From: Flavobacteriales bacterium
GTDB taxonomy: Bacteria; Bacteroidota; Bacteroidia; Flavobacteriales_F; PHOS-HE28
Direction of reading: 5' to 3'
Assembly: GCA_020635725.1 (NCBI GenBank)
Contig: JACJZF010000002.1
Coordinates: forward strand, 310,001-374,000
DNA length: 64,000 nt
The translations under genes and the position numbers were made by a program. Shown here one piece after another: positions 32,358 through 41,953 of this stretch; the first letter of the stretch is position 1; each line of letters opens with the position of its first letter. The notes under the pieces were generated by a model. The model made no database searches. It was given only the letters and a program-made list of their open reading frames with translations, and was not told the DNA's origin.

Positions 32358-34229
32358 TTACTCGACCGTGAAGCGCTGGACCGAGCGGCCTTTCTCGCTG
32401 GAGACGCGCACCAGGTACACGCCATCGGCGTGGTTCGAGAGGTTAAGGGTAGTGCTTCCGCCCGTGCTGGTGGAACGTACCACCTGGCCCAGGGCATCAA
32501 TCACCTCAACGGTGTACTTGCCGGGCTCGCTGATGGCGATGTTCACCACGTTGCTGGCCTGGTTGTAGGTCATGCTCACGCCGTTGAGCTCGTTCACCTC
32601 CGGAACGCCCACGGTGCAGGCATTGTCGGTGAGCAGCAGGCGGATGTAGTAGGCATTGCCGTTGGAGTACACATCGTCGTTGGGGATGTAGATGGCGCTG
32701 GAAATGCCGGGTTGCGGCACGGTCAGGTCATCCACGATGCGGATGTCGTTCACACCGGCATTGCTGTACAGGGTCACGCTCGCGAAGTAGCCGTTCGGGC
32801 TCAGGGTCACCGGGTTCAGGAAGCAGATGCCCACCTTGCCGGCCGTGATCATCGGAGTGGTGATGTCGATGGGGTCGCTCTCCGCGAGCACCGAGTTCAT
32901 GTTAGGCGGTGCCTCGAACACGGGAGTGGTGTCGCGCATGTTCACCACCACGTAGCCACCAGCCACGGTAGAGCTGGTCAGGCCGATCTCCAGGCCGTAA
33001 ACCATCACCTCGCTGCTGATCTCGTAGTAGTTGAGCAGCACCAGGCCGTCTTCGCCATCGGTGAAGCTCGGGGTGCCGATCGAGGAGAGCGACTGGTAAC
33101 CGGCGGGGTGGTTGCCGATGCCGTCGAGGCTGTACACGGCGTTGTTCACCTCGAAGTTGCGCAGGTAATCGTTGTTGTCCGTCACCTGATCAGGGTTGTC
33201 GGCGCTCACGGTGAAGGAGCCTTCATACAGGCCTTCGGTGAGCGCGGGCAGCGCGTAATCTTCTTGGATGGTGGCGTTGGCGCCGGGGTCCACGGAGCCG
33301 CCATTGATCGCCGTGCTGAAGGGAACAGGGCCTTGCACGTCCGCGGTCACGGTCACGTTGGTCTGCGGCTGGGCTCCGTTGTTCACCACATCACCGCCGA
33401 GGAGCATGGTGCTGTTGAGCTGGTTGGTGGGGATGCGTCCGTACTCCTCACCGTTGCCGGTGTGCGAGATGAAGGCGTAGTCGAGCTTCATGTCATCCGA
33501 GAACAGCTCGATGAGCTGCACGTCGTCGATCTGCCAATGGTAGGCGGCGGCGGTGGGGTTGTGCTTGAAGCGGAATTTCACCTGGCTGGGGTCGGCGGCG
33601 ATCGCGGAGGTGAGCATCACCTGGCGTACCTGGGTGCCGGGGTCGTTGTTGGTGGCGATGCCAGCAGCGGCTTCCAGGGTGGTGGGCCAGGTGGCGCCGC
33701 CATCGGTGCTCACTTCAATGGCATGCGGGCTGGTCGCCTGGCAGCACCAGCGCAGGCGCTGCTCCCACTGGAGCATCACGCTGGGGGTGGCGCTGAGGTC
33801 CAGCACCGGCGATTCCAGGGCGCCTTCCCACTCGGTGGGGTTGGCGGGCCAGTTGGCCGTGCCGCTGGTGCAGCTGCAGTTGGCGGAATCGCTGAAGAAG
33901 GCGGCGAAGCCATTGGCCACCGAGGTGGATGCGATGATCTGGGTGGGCACGCTGTACGAACCCACAGGGCCGGTGAGCGAGCGCTTCCAGATGTTGCCGT
34001 TGGGGCCGCTGGTGGTCCAGGCGCCGAAGCCGTTGTTGCCGGCGAATCCATTGGCGAAGTCCTCGCTGAAGATCACATCACCGCCGTCGCGCTGATTCGA
34101 GTGGGCCGGGATCTGCTGTTGCGTGCCTTCCTCAGCGAACTGGAAGGTCTCCCGCACCGAACGGCTGTTCTGCGCCACGCTCGCCCCGGCGATGAGCAGG
34201 GAGGCAAAGGCAAGGTATCGATGGTTCAT
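32358..34229 (-). CDS. Secreted type IX cargo protein (paralogue 2)
   Basis: 623 residues from ATG 34229. Signal 'MNHRYLAFASLLIAGASVAQ', jelly-roll domain with Cys-rich 'SANCSCTSGTANWPANPTE', central domain with 'GIGNHPAGYQSLSSIGTPS' and 'VVDDLTVPQPG', then sorting domain ending 'GVYLVRVSSEKGRSVQRFTVE'. The shared phrases with 30346-32199 mark the two as tandem duplicates. Confidence 0.85.
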   Translation of the reverse strand: MNHRYLAFASLLIAGASVAQNSRSVRETFQFAEEGTQQQIPAHSNQRDGGDVIFSEDFANGFAGNNGFGAWTTSGPNGNIWKRSLTGPVGSYSVPTQIIASTSVANGFAAFFSDSANCSCTSGTANWPANPTEWEGALESPVLDLSATPSVMLQWEQRLRWCCQATSPHAIEVSTDGGATWPTTLEAAAGIATNNDPGTQVRQVMLTSAIAADPSQVKFRFKHNPTAAAYHWQIDDVQLIELFSDDMKLDYAFISHTGNGEEYGRIPTNQLNSTMLLGGDVVNNGAQPQTNVTVTADVQGPVPFSTAINGGSVDPGANATIQEDYALPALTEGLYEGSFTVSADNPDQVTDNNDYLRNFEVNNAVYSLDGIGNHPAGYQSLSSIGTPSFTDGEDGLVLLNYYEISSEVMVYGLEIGLTSSTVAGGYVVVNMRDTTPVFEAPPNMNSVLAESDPIDITTPMITAGKVGICFLNPVTLSPNGYFASVTLYSNAGVNDIRIVDDLTVPQPGISSAIYIPNDDVYSNGNAYYIRLLLTDNACTVGVPEVNELNGVSMTYNQASNVVNIAISEPGKYTVEVIDALGQVVRSTSTGGSTTLNLSNHADGVYLVRVSSEKGRSVQRFTVE

Positions 34230-34366
34230 GTTGTGTTGGAATTTGTCAGGTTGAAGGGCCACGAAGCTAGTGGTTCCATGGAATCAGACCATTCGTCCCG
34301 CAGAAACGTTGTTCCAAATGGTTGGAGGCCAAGGAACGGGCCTTGCCGTCCGGGGAACGGCGCGGT

Positions 34367-36124
34367 TCAGCGTGCCACGATCACGCGTGTCCGCGCTGCG
34401 CCGCCATTCCATTCCGCCTCTAGAACGTAGGCGCCATCGGGCAGTGCTCCGAGGCTCAGGGCCTGCACGCCCGGCCGGGCCCACGCGCTCCAGGCCTTGA
34501 CCAGGCGACCCGACATGTCGAGCAGCCGCAGTTGCACCGCCCCGGCAACCGGGCCTGATAGGCTCCAGAACCCCTCGGCAGAGAGGGGTTGCGGGAACAC
34601 GCTGAGCGCGGAGGGCGACCTTGCCGCGATGGCGGGAATGCCAACCCCGAGCTCGTCGAGATGCAAGCGCACCATGGGGGCAGCGGTGCTCCAGGTGATG
34701 TCGAAGGTGATGCCTTCCATGAAAGCGGCCGCACCCTCGGGGCAATCGCCGCTGGTGGCCACCGATACACGCCCACTTCCGCTCAAGCGTTGAAGACCCA
34801 CGAAATAATCGCCTGCGGTCAGCGAAGGCGTATTCGCGAAGGGGAGTCGGATGGCGCCGCTGCCCCAAGCCAGCTCGATGTCCTCCGCGGTGATGGCCCG
34901 GCGCTCCGAGGTGTCGATGAAGGCGAAGTTGGCATCCATGATGATCGCGCGGATCAGTTCGCCCTGTTGGGAATCGGTTCCCAGCACGGCGCTGAGGCCG
35001 AATGCCGTGCCGGGTGCGCTCAGCTCGAATCGGTTCGCGGCGATGAATCCCAGATCGCTGCCGATATTTCCTTGGGCGCTTCCCGCGTCCAGGGCCATGG
35101 TGCCGTAGCCATCGTCCCAGCCCGGCCCGGTCATGGTCAACACGGTGTTCGCCGAGTTGTCGGCTGCATCGTCCTCGCCGGTAAGCGATGAGGCCGTAGC
35201 CGTGTACGTGACGGTGCCCAGTGCATCGGGCGCCCAATCGGTCTGCACCACCACCGTGGCGCGCTCGCCACTGTTGATCGAATCGAGCGGGATTGCTGCA
35301 TAGGGGCCATGGTCCACCCCATTCTGCGTGGCGATCACACTCACGGCCACATCATAGAGCCGGGCGATGCCCAGGTTCTGCAGATCCACCGAGAGGGCTA
35401 TGGGCCGGGTCTGCGCCAAGGGCAGCAAACGATAGCCCAGGCCGTTATCGCCGGTGGCGAAAGGCGATGCCATGGCGTCGCCCAGGCGCGCTCCGCGGAT
35501 GGCCAGGTCGTGCACGAGCCGCTCCCGGATGCAGAGGTCATCCAGGGCGAAGCCGCTGGCCCAGTTCGCGCTGTCGCTCCAATTGAAGCGCAGTCGCAGG
35601 TCGCTGATGCCACCGATGAGCGACATGTCGTAGGTGAGCTGCTGCCAGCCCGCGCCGGATGGAATGGTCTCGAAAAGCTGCCAATCACCACCGTTCGCGC
35701 TGAACTCGATACGGGCTTCGCCGCCGCCGAGGGCACGGGTGTGGAATACCCGCAGGTCAAGGGCGATGCTGAGCACGCCGCTCAGATCGATGCTGGGTGT
35801 GGCGAGCACCGCGGAGTCCAGATCGCAATTGCACGGCGGAGCATCGTCATTGGCCATGGCGAATCGGTTGCCGATGGGCGCATCGGGTACGGGGAAGAAG
35901 CCGCCGGCATTCGCCTCGCTCGCGGTTCCGGCCCGGAATGCCGGCACGAATTCGCCTAGGCCCTCGCCGTCGGGCCCTTGCCGCTCGACTTGATTCGTGC
36001 TCCAGCCTGCCGGGATGCCCTGTTCGAAATCCTCGCTCCAGACGCAGGTGGATTGGCGTTGCTGCGCGGCCGATTCCTGGCTGAGCAGCAGGAGCGCGAG
36101 GGGCAGGGCGAATAGGTTCCGCAT
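34367..36124 (-). CDS. Secreted type IX cargo protein with jelly-roll domain
   Basis: 585 residues. Signal 'MRNLFALPLALLLLSQESAA'; an N-terminal jelly-roll ('VWSEDFEQGIPAGWSTNQ', 'FAMANDDAPPCNCDLDSA'); a middle Ig-like region; and a sorting domain ending 'GAYVLEAEWNGGAARTRVIVAR'. It overlaps the gcvP stop codon (TGATG), an unusual coupling of a secreted protein to a metabolic gene. Confidence 0.83.
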   Translation of the reverse strand: MRNLFALPLALLLLSQESAAQQRQSTCVWSEDFEQGIPAGWSTNQVERQGPDGEGLGEFVPAFRAGTASEANAGGFFPVPDAPIGNRFAMANDDAPPCNCDLDSAVLATPSIDLSGVLSIALDLRVFHTRALGGGEARIEFSANGGDWQLFETIPSGAGWQQLTYDMSLIGGISDLRLRFNWSDSANWASGFALDDLCIRERLVHDLAIRGARLGDAMASPFATGDNGLGYRLLPLAQTRPIALSVDLQNLGIARLYDVAVSVIATQNGVDHGPYAAIPLDSINSGERATVVVQTDWAPDALGTVTYTATASSLTGEDDAADNSANTVLTMTGPGWDDGYGTMALDAGSAQGNIGSDLGFIAANRFELSAPGTAFGLSAVLGTDSQQGELIRAIIMDANFAFIDTSERRAITAEDIELAWGSGAIRLPFANTPSLTAGDYFVGLQRLSGSGRVSVATSGDCPEGAAAFMEGITFDITWSTAAPMVRLHLDELGVGIPAIAARSPSALSVFPQPLSAEGFWSLSGPVAGAVQLRLLDMSGRLVKAWSAWARPGVQALSLGALPDGAYVLEAEWNGGAARTRVIVAR

Positions 36125-38985
36125 CAGGCTTCCGCGGTCATGTATTCCTCGATCGGCGGGCAGGTGCAGATCAGGTTGCGGTCGCCGAAGGCGTTGTCAA
36201 CGCGGCTCACCGTGGGCCAGTATTTCCACTCGCGATTGATGTGCGCCGGGAAGGCTGCCTGCTCGCGTGTGTAGGCGTGGTTCCACTCGTTCGCGCAGAT
36301 CTCCGCGCTCGTGTGCGGCGCGTTCTTCAACACGTTGTCCGCCTTGTCGGCCTTGCCTTGTTCCAGCGCGGCCACTTCCTGGCGAATGCCGATCATGGCT
36401 TCGATGAAACGGTCCAGCTCCGCCTTGCTTTCGCTTTCCGTGGGCTCCACCATCAGCGTTTCGGCCACGGGGAAGCTCACGGTGGGTGCGTGGAAGCCGT
36501 AATCCATCAAACGCTTCGCGAGATCGCTCACATCAACTCCGGCCGCGCGTTTGAAATCACGGCAATCGAGGATCATCTCGTGCGCCACCATGCCCTGGCT
36601 GCCCACGTAGAGGATGGGGTAGTGCTTCTCCAGCTTCGCCCTGATGTAGTTGGCGTTCAGGATCGCATAGCGCGTGGCATCGGTCAATCCATCACCGCCG
36701 AGCATCTTGATGTAGCCGTAGCTGATCAACAGGATGAGCGAGCTGCCCCAAGGCGCGGCGCTCACAGCGGGCACGGCCTTCTCGCCGCCCGTTTTGATCA
36801 ACGGGTGACCGGGCAGGAAGGGCTTCAGCTTGTCGTTCACGCAGATGGGGCCCATGCCCGGGCCGCCGCCGCCATGCGGAATGGCGAAGGTCTTGTGCAG
36901 GTTCAGGTGGCACACGTCCGCACCGATGTCGCCAGGACTGGTCAGGCCCACCTGCGCGTTCATGTTCGCGCCATCCATGTACACCAGGCCGCCGTTCGCG
37001 TGGATCGTGCTGGTGATCTCCTTGATGCTCTCCTCGTACACGCCGTGCGTGCTCGGGTAGGTCACCATCAGGCAGCTCAGCGTGTCCTTGTACTGTTCGG
37101 CCTTCGCTTTCAGATCGGCCACGTCCACGTGACCTTCGGCATCGGCCTTCACCACCACGATGTTCATGCCCACCATGGCCGCGCTCGCAGGATTGGTGCC
37201 GTGCGCGCTGCTGGGGATAAGGGCCACGTTGCGCTGGTGGTCGCCGCGTGACTCGTGGTAGGCGCGGATCACGAGCAGACCTGCGTATTCGCCCTGCGCA
37301 CCGCTGTTCGGTTGCAGCGAAACGGCACTGAAGCCGGTGCACTTGGCCAATGCATCGCTGAGCTGGCGGAACACTTCCTGGTAGCCTTCGGTCTGTTCAA
37401 CGGGAGCGAAAGGATGCAGGGCGCCCCACTCCGGCCAGCTGAGCGGAAGCAGGGTGCTCGCGGCGTTCAATTTCATGGTGCACGAGCCCAGTGGGATCAT
37501 GCCGTGCATCAACGAGAAATCCTTGTTCTCCAAACGCTTGATGTAGCGCTGCAGCTCGAGCTCGGTGTGGTGCGTGTTGAAGACCGGGTGCGTGAGGATC
37601 GCGCTCGTGCGCTGCATTTCCGCGGACACGGCGATGCTGCTACCGTTGTTGGATAGAGCAGGTGCAGGTTTACCCATGGCTTCGGCCAGCGCGGCCACCA
37701 CGTCGTTCGCGTCCTTGGTGCGCACTGTTTCGTCCAGCGCGATGCTCACCGTATTGCCATCGAAACGGAAGTTGATGCTCCGCTTCTCGGCAGCTGCGCG
37801 CACTTTGTTCGCATCACCACCGCCGAGGGTGATCGTGTCGAAGAAGCTGTTGTTCACCACCGTGTAGCCCAGTGCCTTGGCGGCCTCGGCCACGTTGCGG
37901 GTGTGCGCATGCACGTTGCCTGCGATGCGCTTCAATCCTTCCGGACCGTGGTATACCGCGTACATGCCGGCCATTACAGCGAGGAGTGCTTGCGCCGTGC
38001 AGATGTTGCTGGTGGCCTTGTCTCGACGGATGTGCTGTTCGCGCGTCTGCAGCGCCATGCGCAGGGCCTGTCCCCCGCGGCGGTCCTGGCTTACGCCGAT
38101 GATGCGACCCGGCAGCAGGCGCTTGTATTCCTCGGTGGTGCAGAAGAAAGCGGCGTGCGGACCACCGTAGCCCATGGGCACGCCGAAACGCTGGCTGTTG
38201 CCCACGCACACATCGGCGCCCCATTCGCCGGGGGGCGTGAGCAGCACGAGCGATAGCAGGTCGGCGCATACCGCGGTCTTCACACCAACGGCTTTCGCTT
38301 TGCTCACCAAGGCGCGGTAGTCGTTCACGCTGCCATCGATCGCGGGGTATTGCAGTGCGAGACCGAAGTAGCCGGCAGCAGGATCGAAGTCCTTCACATC
38401 ACCCACCACCAGTTCCACGCCGATCGGTGCGCAACGCGTGCGCAGCACATCGATGTTCTGCGGGTAGAGGCCTTGGTCGGCGAAGAACTTGTTGGCGTTG
38501 GCCAGCTCCTTCGGGCGTGCGGCGTGCAGCATGTGCATGGCTTCCGCGATCGCCGTGGCTTCATCGAGCAGGCTGGCGTTGGCGATGGGCAGGCCGGTGA
38601 GGTCGCTGCACATCGTCTGGAAGTTGAGCAAGGCTTCGAGGCGGCCCTGCGAGATCTCCGCTTGATAGGGCGTGTAGGCCGTGTACCAACCGGGGTTCTC
38701 GAAGATGTTGCGCTGGATCGGTGGGGGAAGGATGGTGCCGCTGAAACCGAGGCCGATGTAGCTCCGGAACACCTTGTTCTTCGCGCCCAGTGCCTTCATG
38801 TTGTCCAGGTGCTCGCGCTCGGTCATCGCCGGGCCTACGTCCAATGCTTGCGCGCGCCGGATGCCCTTGGGCACGGTGCGGTCGATCAGTTCATCGATGC
38901 TGCCCACGCCGATTGCCTGGAGCATGGCGGCGGTCTCGGTGTCGTTCGGTCCGATGTGGCGCTCGCGGTAGGTGACGGATTTCAT
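36124..38985 (-). CDS. gcvP: Glycine dehydrogenase (decarboxylating), single chain
   Basis: 953 residues, the fused P1-P2 form. It decarboxylates glycine in the glycine cleavage system. The N-terminus has 'RHIGPNDTETAAMLQAIG'; the PLP Lys is in 'LNLHKTFAIPHGGGGPG' (about residue 699); and 'HPFAPVEQTEGYQE' and 'SAAPWGSSLILLISY' are also present. The gcvT and gcvH genes are not nearby. A TATATTTG box precedes it. Confidence 0.96.
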   Translation of the reverse strand: MKSVTYRERHIGPNDTETAAMLQAIGVGSIDELIDRTVPKGIRRAQALDVGPAMTEREHLDNMKALGAKNKVFRSYIGLGFSGTILPPPIQRNIFENPGWYTAYTPYQAEISQGRLEALLNFQTMCSDLTGLPIANASLLDEATAIAEAMHMLHAARPKELANANKFFADQGLYPQNIDVLRTRCAPIGVELVVGDVKDFDPAAGYFGLALQYPAIDGSVNDYRALVSKAKAVGVKTAVCADLLSLVLLTPPGEWGADVCVGNSQRFGVPMGYGGPHAAFFCTTEEYKRLLPGRIIGVSQDRRGGQALRMALQTREQHIRRDKATSNICTAQALLAVMAGMYAVYHGPEGLKRIAGNVHAHTRNVAEAAKALGYTVVNNSFFDTITLGGGDANKVRAAAEKRSINFRFDGNTVSIALDETVRTKDANDVVAALAEAMGKPAPALSNNGSSIAVSAEMQRTSAILTHPVFNTHHTELELQRYIKRLENKDFSLMHGMIPLGSCTMKLNAASTLLPLSWPEWGALHPFAPVEQTEGYQEVFRQLSDALAKCTGFSAVSLQPNSGAQGEYAGLLVIRAYHESRGDHQRNVALIPSSAHGTNPASAAMVGMNIVVVKADAEGHVDVADLKAKAEQYKDTLSCLMVTYPSTHGVYEESIKEITSTIHANGGLVYMDGANMNAQVGLTSPGDIGADVCHLNLHKTFAIPHGGGGPGMGPICVNDKLKPFLPGHPLIKTGGEKAVPAVSAAPWGSSLILLISYGYIKMLGGDGLTDATRYAILNANYIRAKLEKHYPILYVGSQGMVAHEMILDCRDFKRAAGVDVSDLAKRLMDYGFHAPTVSFPVAETLMVEPTESESKAELDRFIEAMIGIRQEVAALEQGKADKADNVLKNAPHTSAEICANEWNHAYTREQAAFPAHINREWKYWPTVSRVDNAFGDRNLICTCPPIEEYMTAEA

Positions 38986-39008
38986 GCAGGGGGGTGCCGG
39001 AAGGCGGG

Positions 39009-39016
39009 CAAATATA
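39009..39016 (-). promoter_or_regulatory. -7 box of gcvP
   Basis: On the minus strand TATATTTG, 23 bp before the gcvP ATG. No TTG at the ideal distance. Confidence 0.5.
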
Positions 39017-39042
39017 CCCGGGGCCGCCGCCGCCCGCCCGCC

Positions 39043-39050
39043 TACATTTG
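39043..39050 (+). promoter_or_regulatory. -7 box of the 39061 gene
   Basis: TACATTTG, 10 bp before the ATG, pointing away from gcvP. Confidence 0.5.
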
Positions 39051-39060
39051 GCCACCACCC

Positions 39061-39708
39061 ATGCGATCGCTGCTGACTTTTTCCGCCGTGCTCATCGGCC
39101 TCGCTGGCATCGCGCAGCTCACCCCCTTCAAGCCGGACCGCATCCTGCTCATGAACGGGCAGATCATTGAGACACGGGTGCTGGGGCAGAGCACCTTGGA
39201 GGTGCGCTACCTCGATTTCGGGAAGAATGGCCGGTCGAAGGAGACCTCCGAGCCCACGGAGAATGTGTTCAGCGTGACCGACAGCTTGGGCAAGGAGCGG
39301 GTCTGGTATTTCCAGGACACGGTCTTCGGCAACGACATGACCATCCAGGAGATGCGCTACTTCATCAAGGGCGAACAGGACGCGCGCTCCGGCTATAAGC
39401 CCCGCTGGGCCGTGCTCGGCGGCTTCGTGGTGGGCGCGGGAACGACCATTGCCCTGAACCTGGAAGTGAACTCGCTCTTCCTGCCGCCGCTATATGCCGG
39501 TGCCATGATCCTGCCGCGCGTGCACGTGACGCGGGGTTCCATCAGCGACCCGTATATGGAAGGGGAGGAGAACTACGCCTACGGCTATGCCAAGGTGGGG
39601 CGCAGCAAACGGGTGGTGCGCAGTTTGGTGAGCACGGCTCTAGGCATCGTGGTGGGCGTGGCGGTGCGGCAACTGGTGATCAACCCGAACCTCGAGGGCT
39701 ACGATTGA
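39061..39708 (+). CDS. Hypothetical exported protein with central membrane segment
   Basis: 215 residues. Signal-like start 'MRSLLTFSAVLIGLAGIAQL', a beta-rich region 'MNGQIIETRVLGQSTLEVRY', a hydrophobic stretch 'LGGFVVGAGTTIALNLEVNS' and a C-terminal hydrophobic 'STALGIVVGVAVRQLVI'. I do not recognise a family. Its stop overlaps the next start (TGATG). Confidence 0.65.
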   Translation: MRSLLTFSAVLIGLAGIAQLTPFKPDRILLMNGQIIETRVLGQSTLEVRYLDFGKNGRSKETSEPTENVFSVTDSLGKERVWYFQDTVFGNDMTIQEMRYFIKGEQDARSGYKPRWAVLGGFVVGAGTTIALNLEVNSLFLPPLYAGAMILPRVHVTRGSISDPYMEGEENYAYGYAKVGRSKRVVRSLVSTALGIVVGVAVRQLVINPNLEGYD

Positions 39709-40565
39709 TGTCCGAGCCGGTGATCCGCAGCGCCTTCATGCGGTTCGTGGTCTACGGGCATGTGGCCTTGGCTTTGGGAGCCGCCCTTCAGGTGCGCTGG
39801 ATGAGCGTGGTCTGGTTCGGGGGCGATGATTGGCGGCGCGATCTGGCCGTGGGCATGGGCACTTTCGGCGGGTACGGATTCCTGCGGCTGATGCGCTCGC
39901 GCGACGCCGGGCAGCACGATGTCCCGCATTTCGCATGGTATCGGAGGAACAGCCGGTGGATGGCCGCTGCGATCGCCCTCGCGCTGATCCTATCGGTCTT
40001 GTTGATCGGCCGGTCGCTCCATGAGCTCTGGACACTCTGGCCTGCGGTTCTGGTTGCAGGTCTTTACGTAACACCCTTCCAGACCAAGGCTGGAATACCC
40101 ATCGGGCTGCGTCAGGTGCCCTGCTTGAAATCGCCGCTCATCGCATGGGCATGGGCCTTCGTGCTGGTGCAGATGGCTTCGTTCGGTGCCTCCGGATCGA
40201 TGTCGCTGCTGCTCATCATCGTGCAATCCGCCTTCATCCTCGCGCTCACCATCCCATTCGATATCCGCGACCTTCCCTTCGACCCGCCCGTGCTCAGGAC
40301 GATTCCGCAGCTGTTCGGAGCCCGGGCCTCACGGGCACTCGCACTCCTGCTCCTCCTTCCCTTGACGTGGATGCTGATCGTGCAGCATGCGCTCGATGTC
40401 GTCGACGATGATTCGTTGACCGGCCTGCTCCCGCTTCTCGGCCTCGCATTCGCGGCGGTATTGATCATCCGCTCCGCACCGGAGCGCGGTTGGCTGCACT
40501 GGCTGCTGCTCGACGCGTGCATCGCCATGATCCCTGCGCTCGCCATGATCGGCTCCGCGATCTGA
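39708..40565 (+). CDS. Polytopic membrane protein, possibly UbiA-related
   Basis: 285 residues with about eight membrane helices. 'IPFDIRDLPFD' followed by 'IPQLFGARASRALALLL' resembles the second Asp-rich motif of UbiA prenyltransferases, but the first 'NxxxDxxxD' motif is not clear, so the assignment is tentative. Coupled to the gene before it. Confidence 0.6.
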   Translation: MSEPVIRSAFMRFVVYGHVALALGAALQVRWMSVVWFGGDDWRRDLAVGMGTFGGYGFLRLMRSRDAGQHDVPHFAWYRRNSRWMAAAIALALILSVLLIGRSLHELWTLWPAVLVAGLYVTPFQTKAGIPIGLRQVPCLKSPLIAWAWAFVLVQMASFGASGSMSLLLIIVQSAFILALTIPFDIRDLPFDPPVLRTIPQLFGARASRALALLLLLPLTWMLIVQHALDVVDDDSLTGLLPLLGLAFAAVLIIRSAPERGWLHWLLLDACIAMIPALAMIGSAI

Positions 40566-40596
40566 TCGGCGTCAGTCACGACGTACTGGAGGGGCC

Positions 40597-40604
40597 TACT
40601 TTTG
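40597..40604 (+). promoter_or_regulatory. -7 box of kynU
   Basis: TACTTTTG, 10 bp before the ATG at 40615. Confidence 0.5.
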
Positions 40605-40614
40605 GACGCCTTCC

Positions 40615-41895
40615 ATGACCGCCTATCAGAACACCTTGGACTTCGCCCGGTCGCAGGATGCGGCTGATCCGCTGAAGAATTTCCGCACCGAGTTCCGTTT
40701 CCCGCAACATGACGGACGCGATGTGCTCTATTTCACGGGCAACTCGCTCGGCCTGCAGCCGGTTGGCGCAACCGATGCGCTGAAGCAAGAGCTCGACGAC
40801 TGGGCAACCTTCGGCGTGGAAGGGCATTTCCGCGCCAAGCATCCGTGGTACAGCTACCACGAGGAGCTCACGCCATCGTTGGCTCGTCTGGTCGGCGCGC
40901 TGCCCGCGGAAGTGGTGGCCATGAACCAGCTCACCAGCAACCTGCACTTCCTCCTGGTGAGCTTCTTTCGTCCGCATGGCAAGCGGAGGAAGATCCTCAC
41001 CGAGACGCGTCCGTTCCCGAGCGACACCTACGCCTTCGCCTCGCAGATCGCCTTTCACGGCGGCGATGCGGCAAAGGACCTGATCGAGGTGCAACCGCGC
41101 GAGGGTGAGCATACCCTGCGCACCGAGGATATCGTCGCGCGCATCCACGAGCTGGGCGATGAGCTCGCGCTGGTCTGCTTCGGCGGCGTGAACTTCTACA
41201 CTGGGCAGGCCTTCGACATGGCGGCGATCACCAAGGCGGCGCATGCCGTCGGCGCGGTGGCTGGCTTCGACTTGGCGCATGCCGCGGGCAACCTGCACCT
41301 GAAGCTGCACGATTGGGATGTCGACTTCGCCTGCTGGTGCAGCTACAAGTACCTCAACAGCGGCCCGGGTAGCGTGGCGGGTGCGTTCGTTCACCAGCGG
41401 CACCTCGGCCAAGGACTCCCGCTATTCGCCGGCTGGTGGGGTCACGACAAGGGCGAGCGCTTCCAGATGAAGCGTGAGTTCAAAGCCATGCCCACGGCCG
41501 AGGCCTGGCAGGTGAGCAACGCGCCGGTCTTCACCATGGCCGTGCATCGGGTCGCGCTCGAGCAGTTCGACCGCGCCGGTATCGCCAACCTGCGTGCGAA
41601 GAGCGAACGGCTCACGGGCTACCTCGCGTTCATCATCGCTGAGGTCGCGAAGGCCACAAAGACCGATCTCGAGATCATCACGCCCAGTGATCCCGCGCAG
41701 CGCGGCTGCCAGCTGAGCATCCTCGCGCACGGCCACGGCAAGGCGCTGTTCAATCGCATCACCGAGCGGGGCGTGGTGGCCGATTGGCGCGAGCCGAACG
41801 TGATCCGCATGGCCCCCGTGCCTTTGTACAATTCATTCCTGGACGTGCATCGATTCGGAGCGATCCTGACGGAATGCCTTGCCGGTTCACACTGA
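40615..41895 (+). CDS. kynU: Kynureninase
   Basis: 426 residues, PLP-dependent. It cleaves (3-hydroxy)kynurenine to (3-hydroxy)anthranilate and alanine. Visible are 'YFTGNSLGLQP', 'MNQLTSNLHFLLVSFF', 'GFDLAHAAGNLHL' and the PLP Lys in 'CWCSYKYLNSGPGSVAG' (about 244). Together with the next gene it covers two steps of the kynurenine route to NAD or to anthranilate products. Confidence 0.95.
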   Translation: MTAYQNTLDFARSQDAADPLKNFRTEFRFPQHDGRDVLYFTGNSLGLQPVGATDALKQELDDWATFGVEGHFRAKHPWYSYHEELTPSLARLVGALPAEVVAMNQLTSNLHFLLVSFFRPHGKRRKILTETRPFPSDTYAFASQIAFHGGDAAKDLIEVQPREGEHTLRTEDIVARIHELGDELALVCFGGVNFYTGQAFDMAAITKAAHAVGAVAGFDLAHAAGNLHLKLHDWDVDFACWCSYKYLNSGPGSVAGAFVHQRHLGQGLPLFAGWWGHDKGERFQMKREFKAMPTAEAWQVSNAPVFTMAVHRVALEQFDRAGIANLRAKSERLTGYLAFIIAEVAKATKTDLEIITPSDPAQRGCQLSILAHGHGKALFNRITERGVVADWREPNVIRMAPVPLYNSFLDVHRFGAILTECLAGSH

Positions 41896-41899
41896 CCTC

Positions 41900-41937
41900 G
41901 CTACAGGGAATCTGTAGCGTCGACCCGTTGGGTCGAC
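41900..41937. repeat. Two adjacent hairpins between kynU and kmo
   Basis: GCTACAG-GGAAT-CTGTAGC (41900-41918) and GTCGACCC-GTT-GGGTCGAC (41919-41937) are both perfect inverted repeats, placed back to back. A close relative of the second lies at 61124-61142. Confidence 0.7.
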
Positions 41938-41953
41938 ACAATGCGATTATCGG

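Noticed and set aside
32430..34430. Plus-strand open frame of 666 codons
   Set aside because: Antisense to a cargo gene with signal peptide and sorting domain; composition is His/Val/Gly-rich noise.
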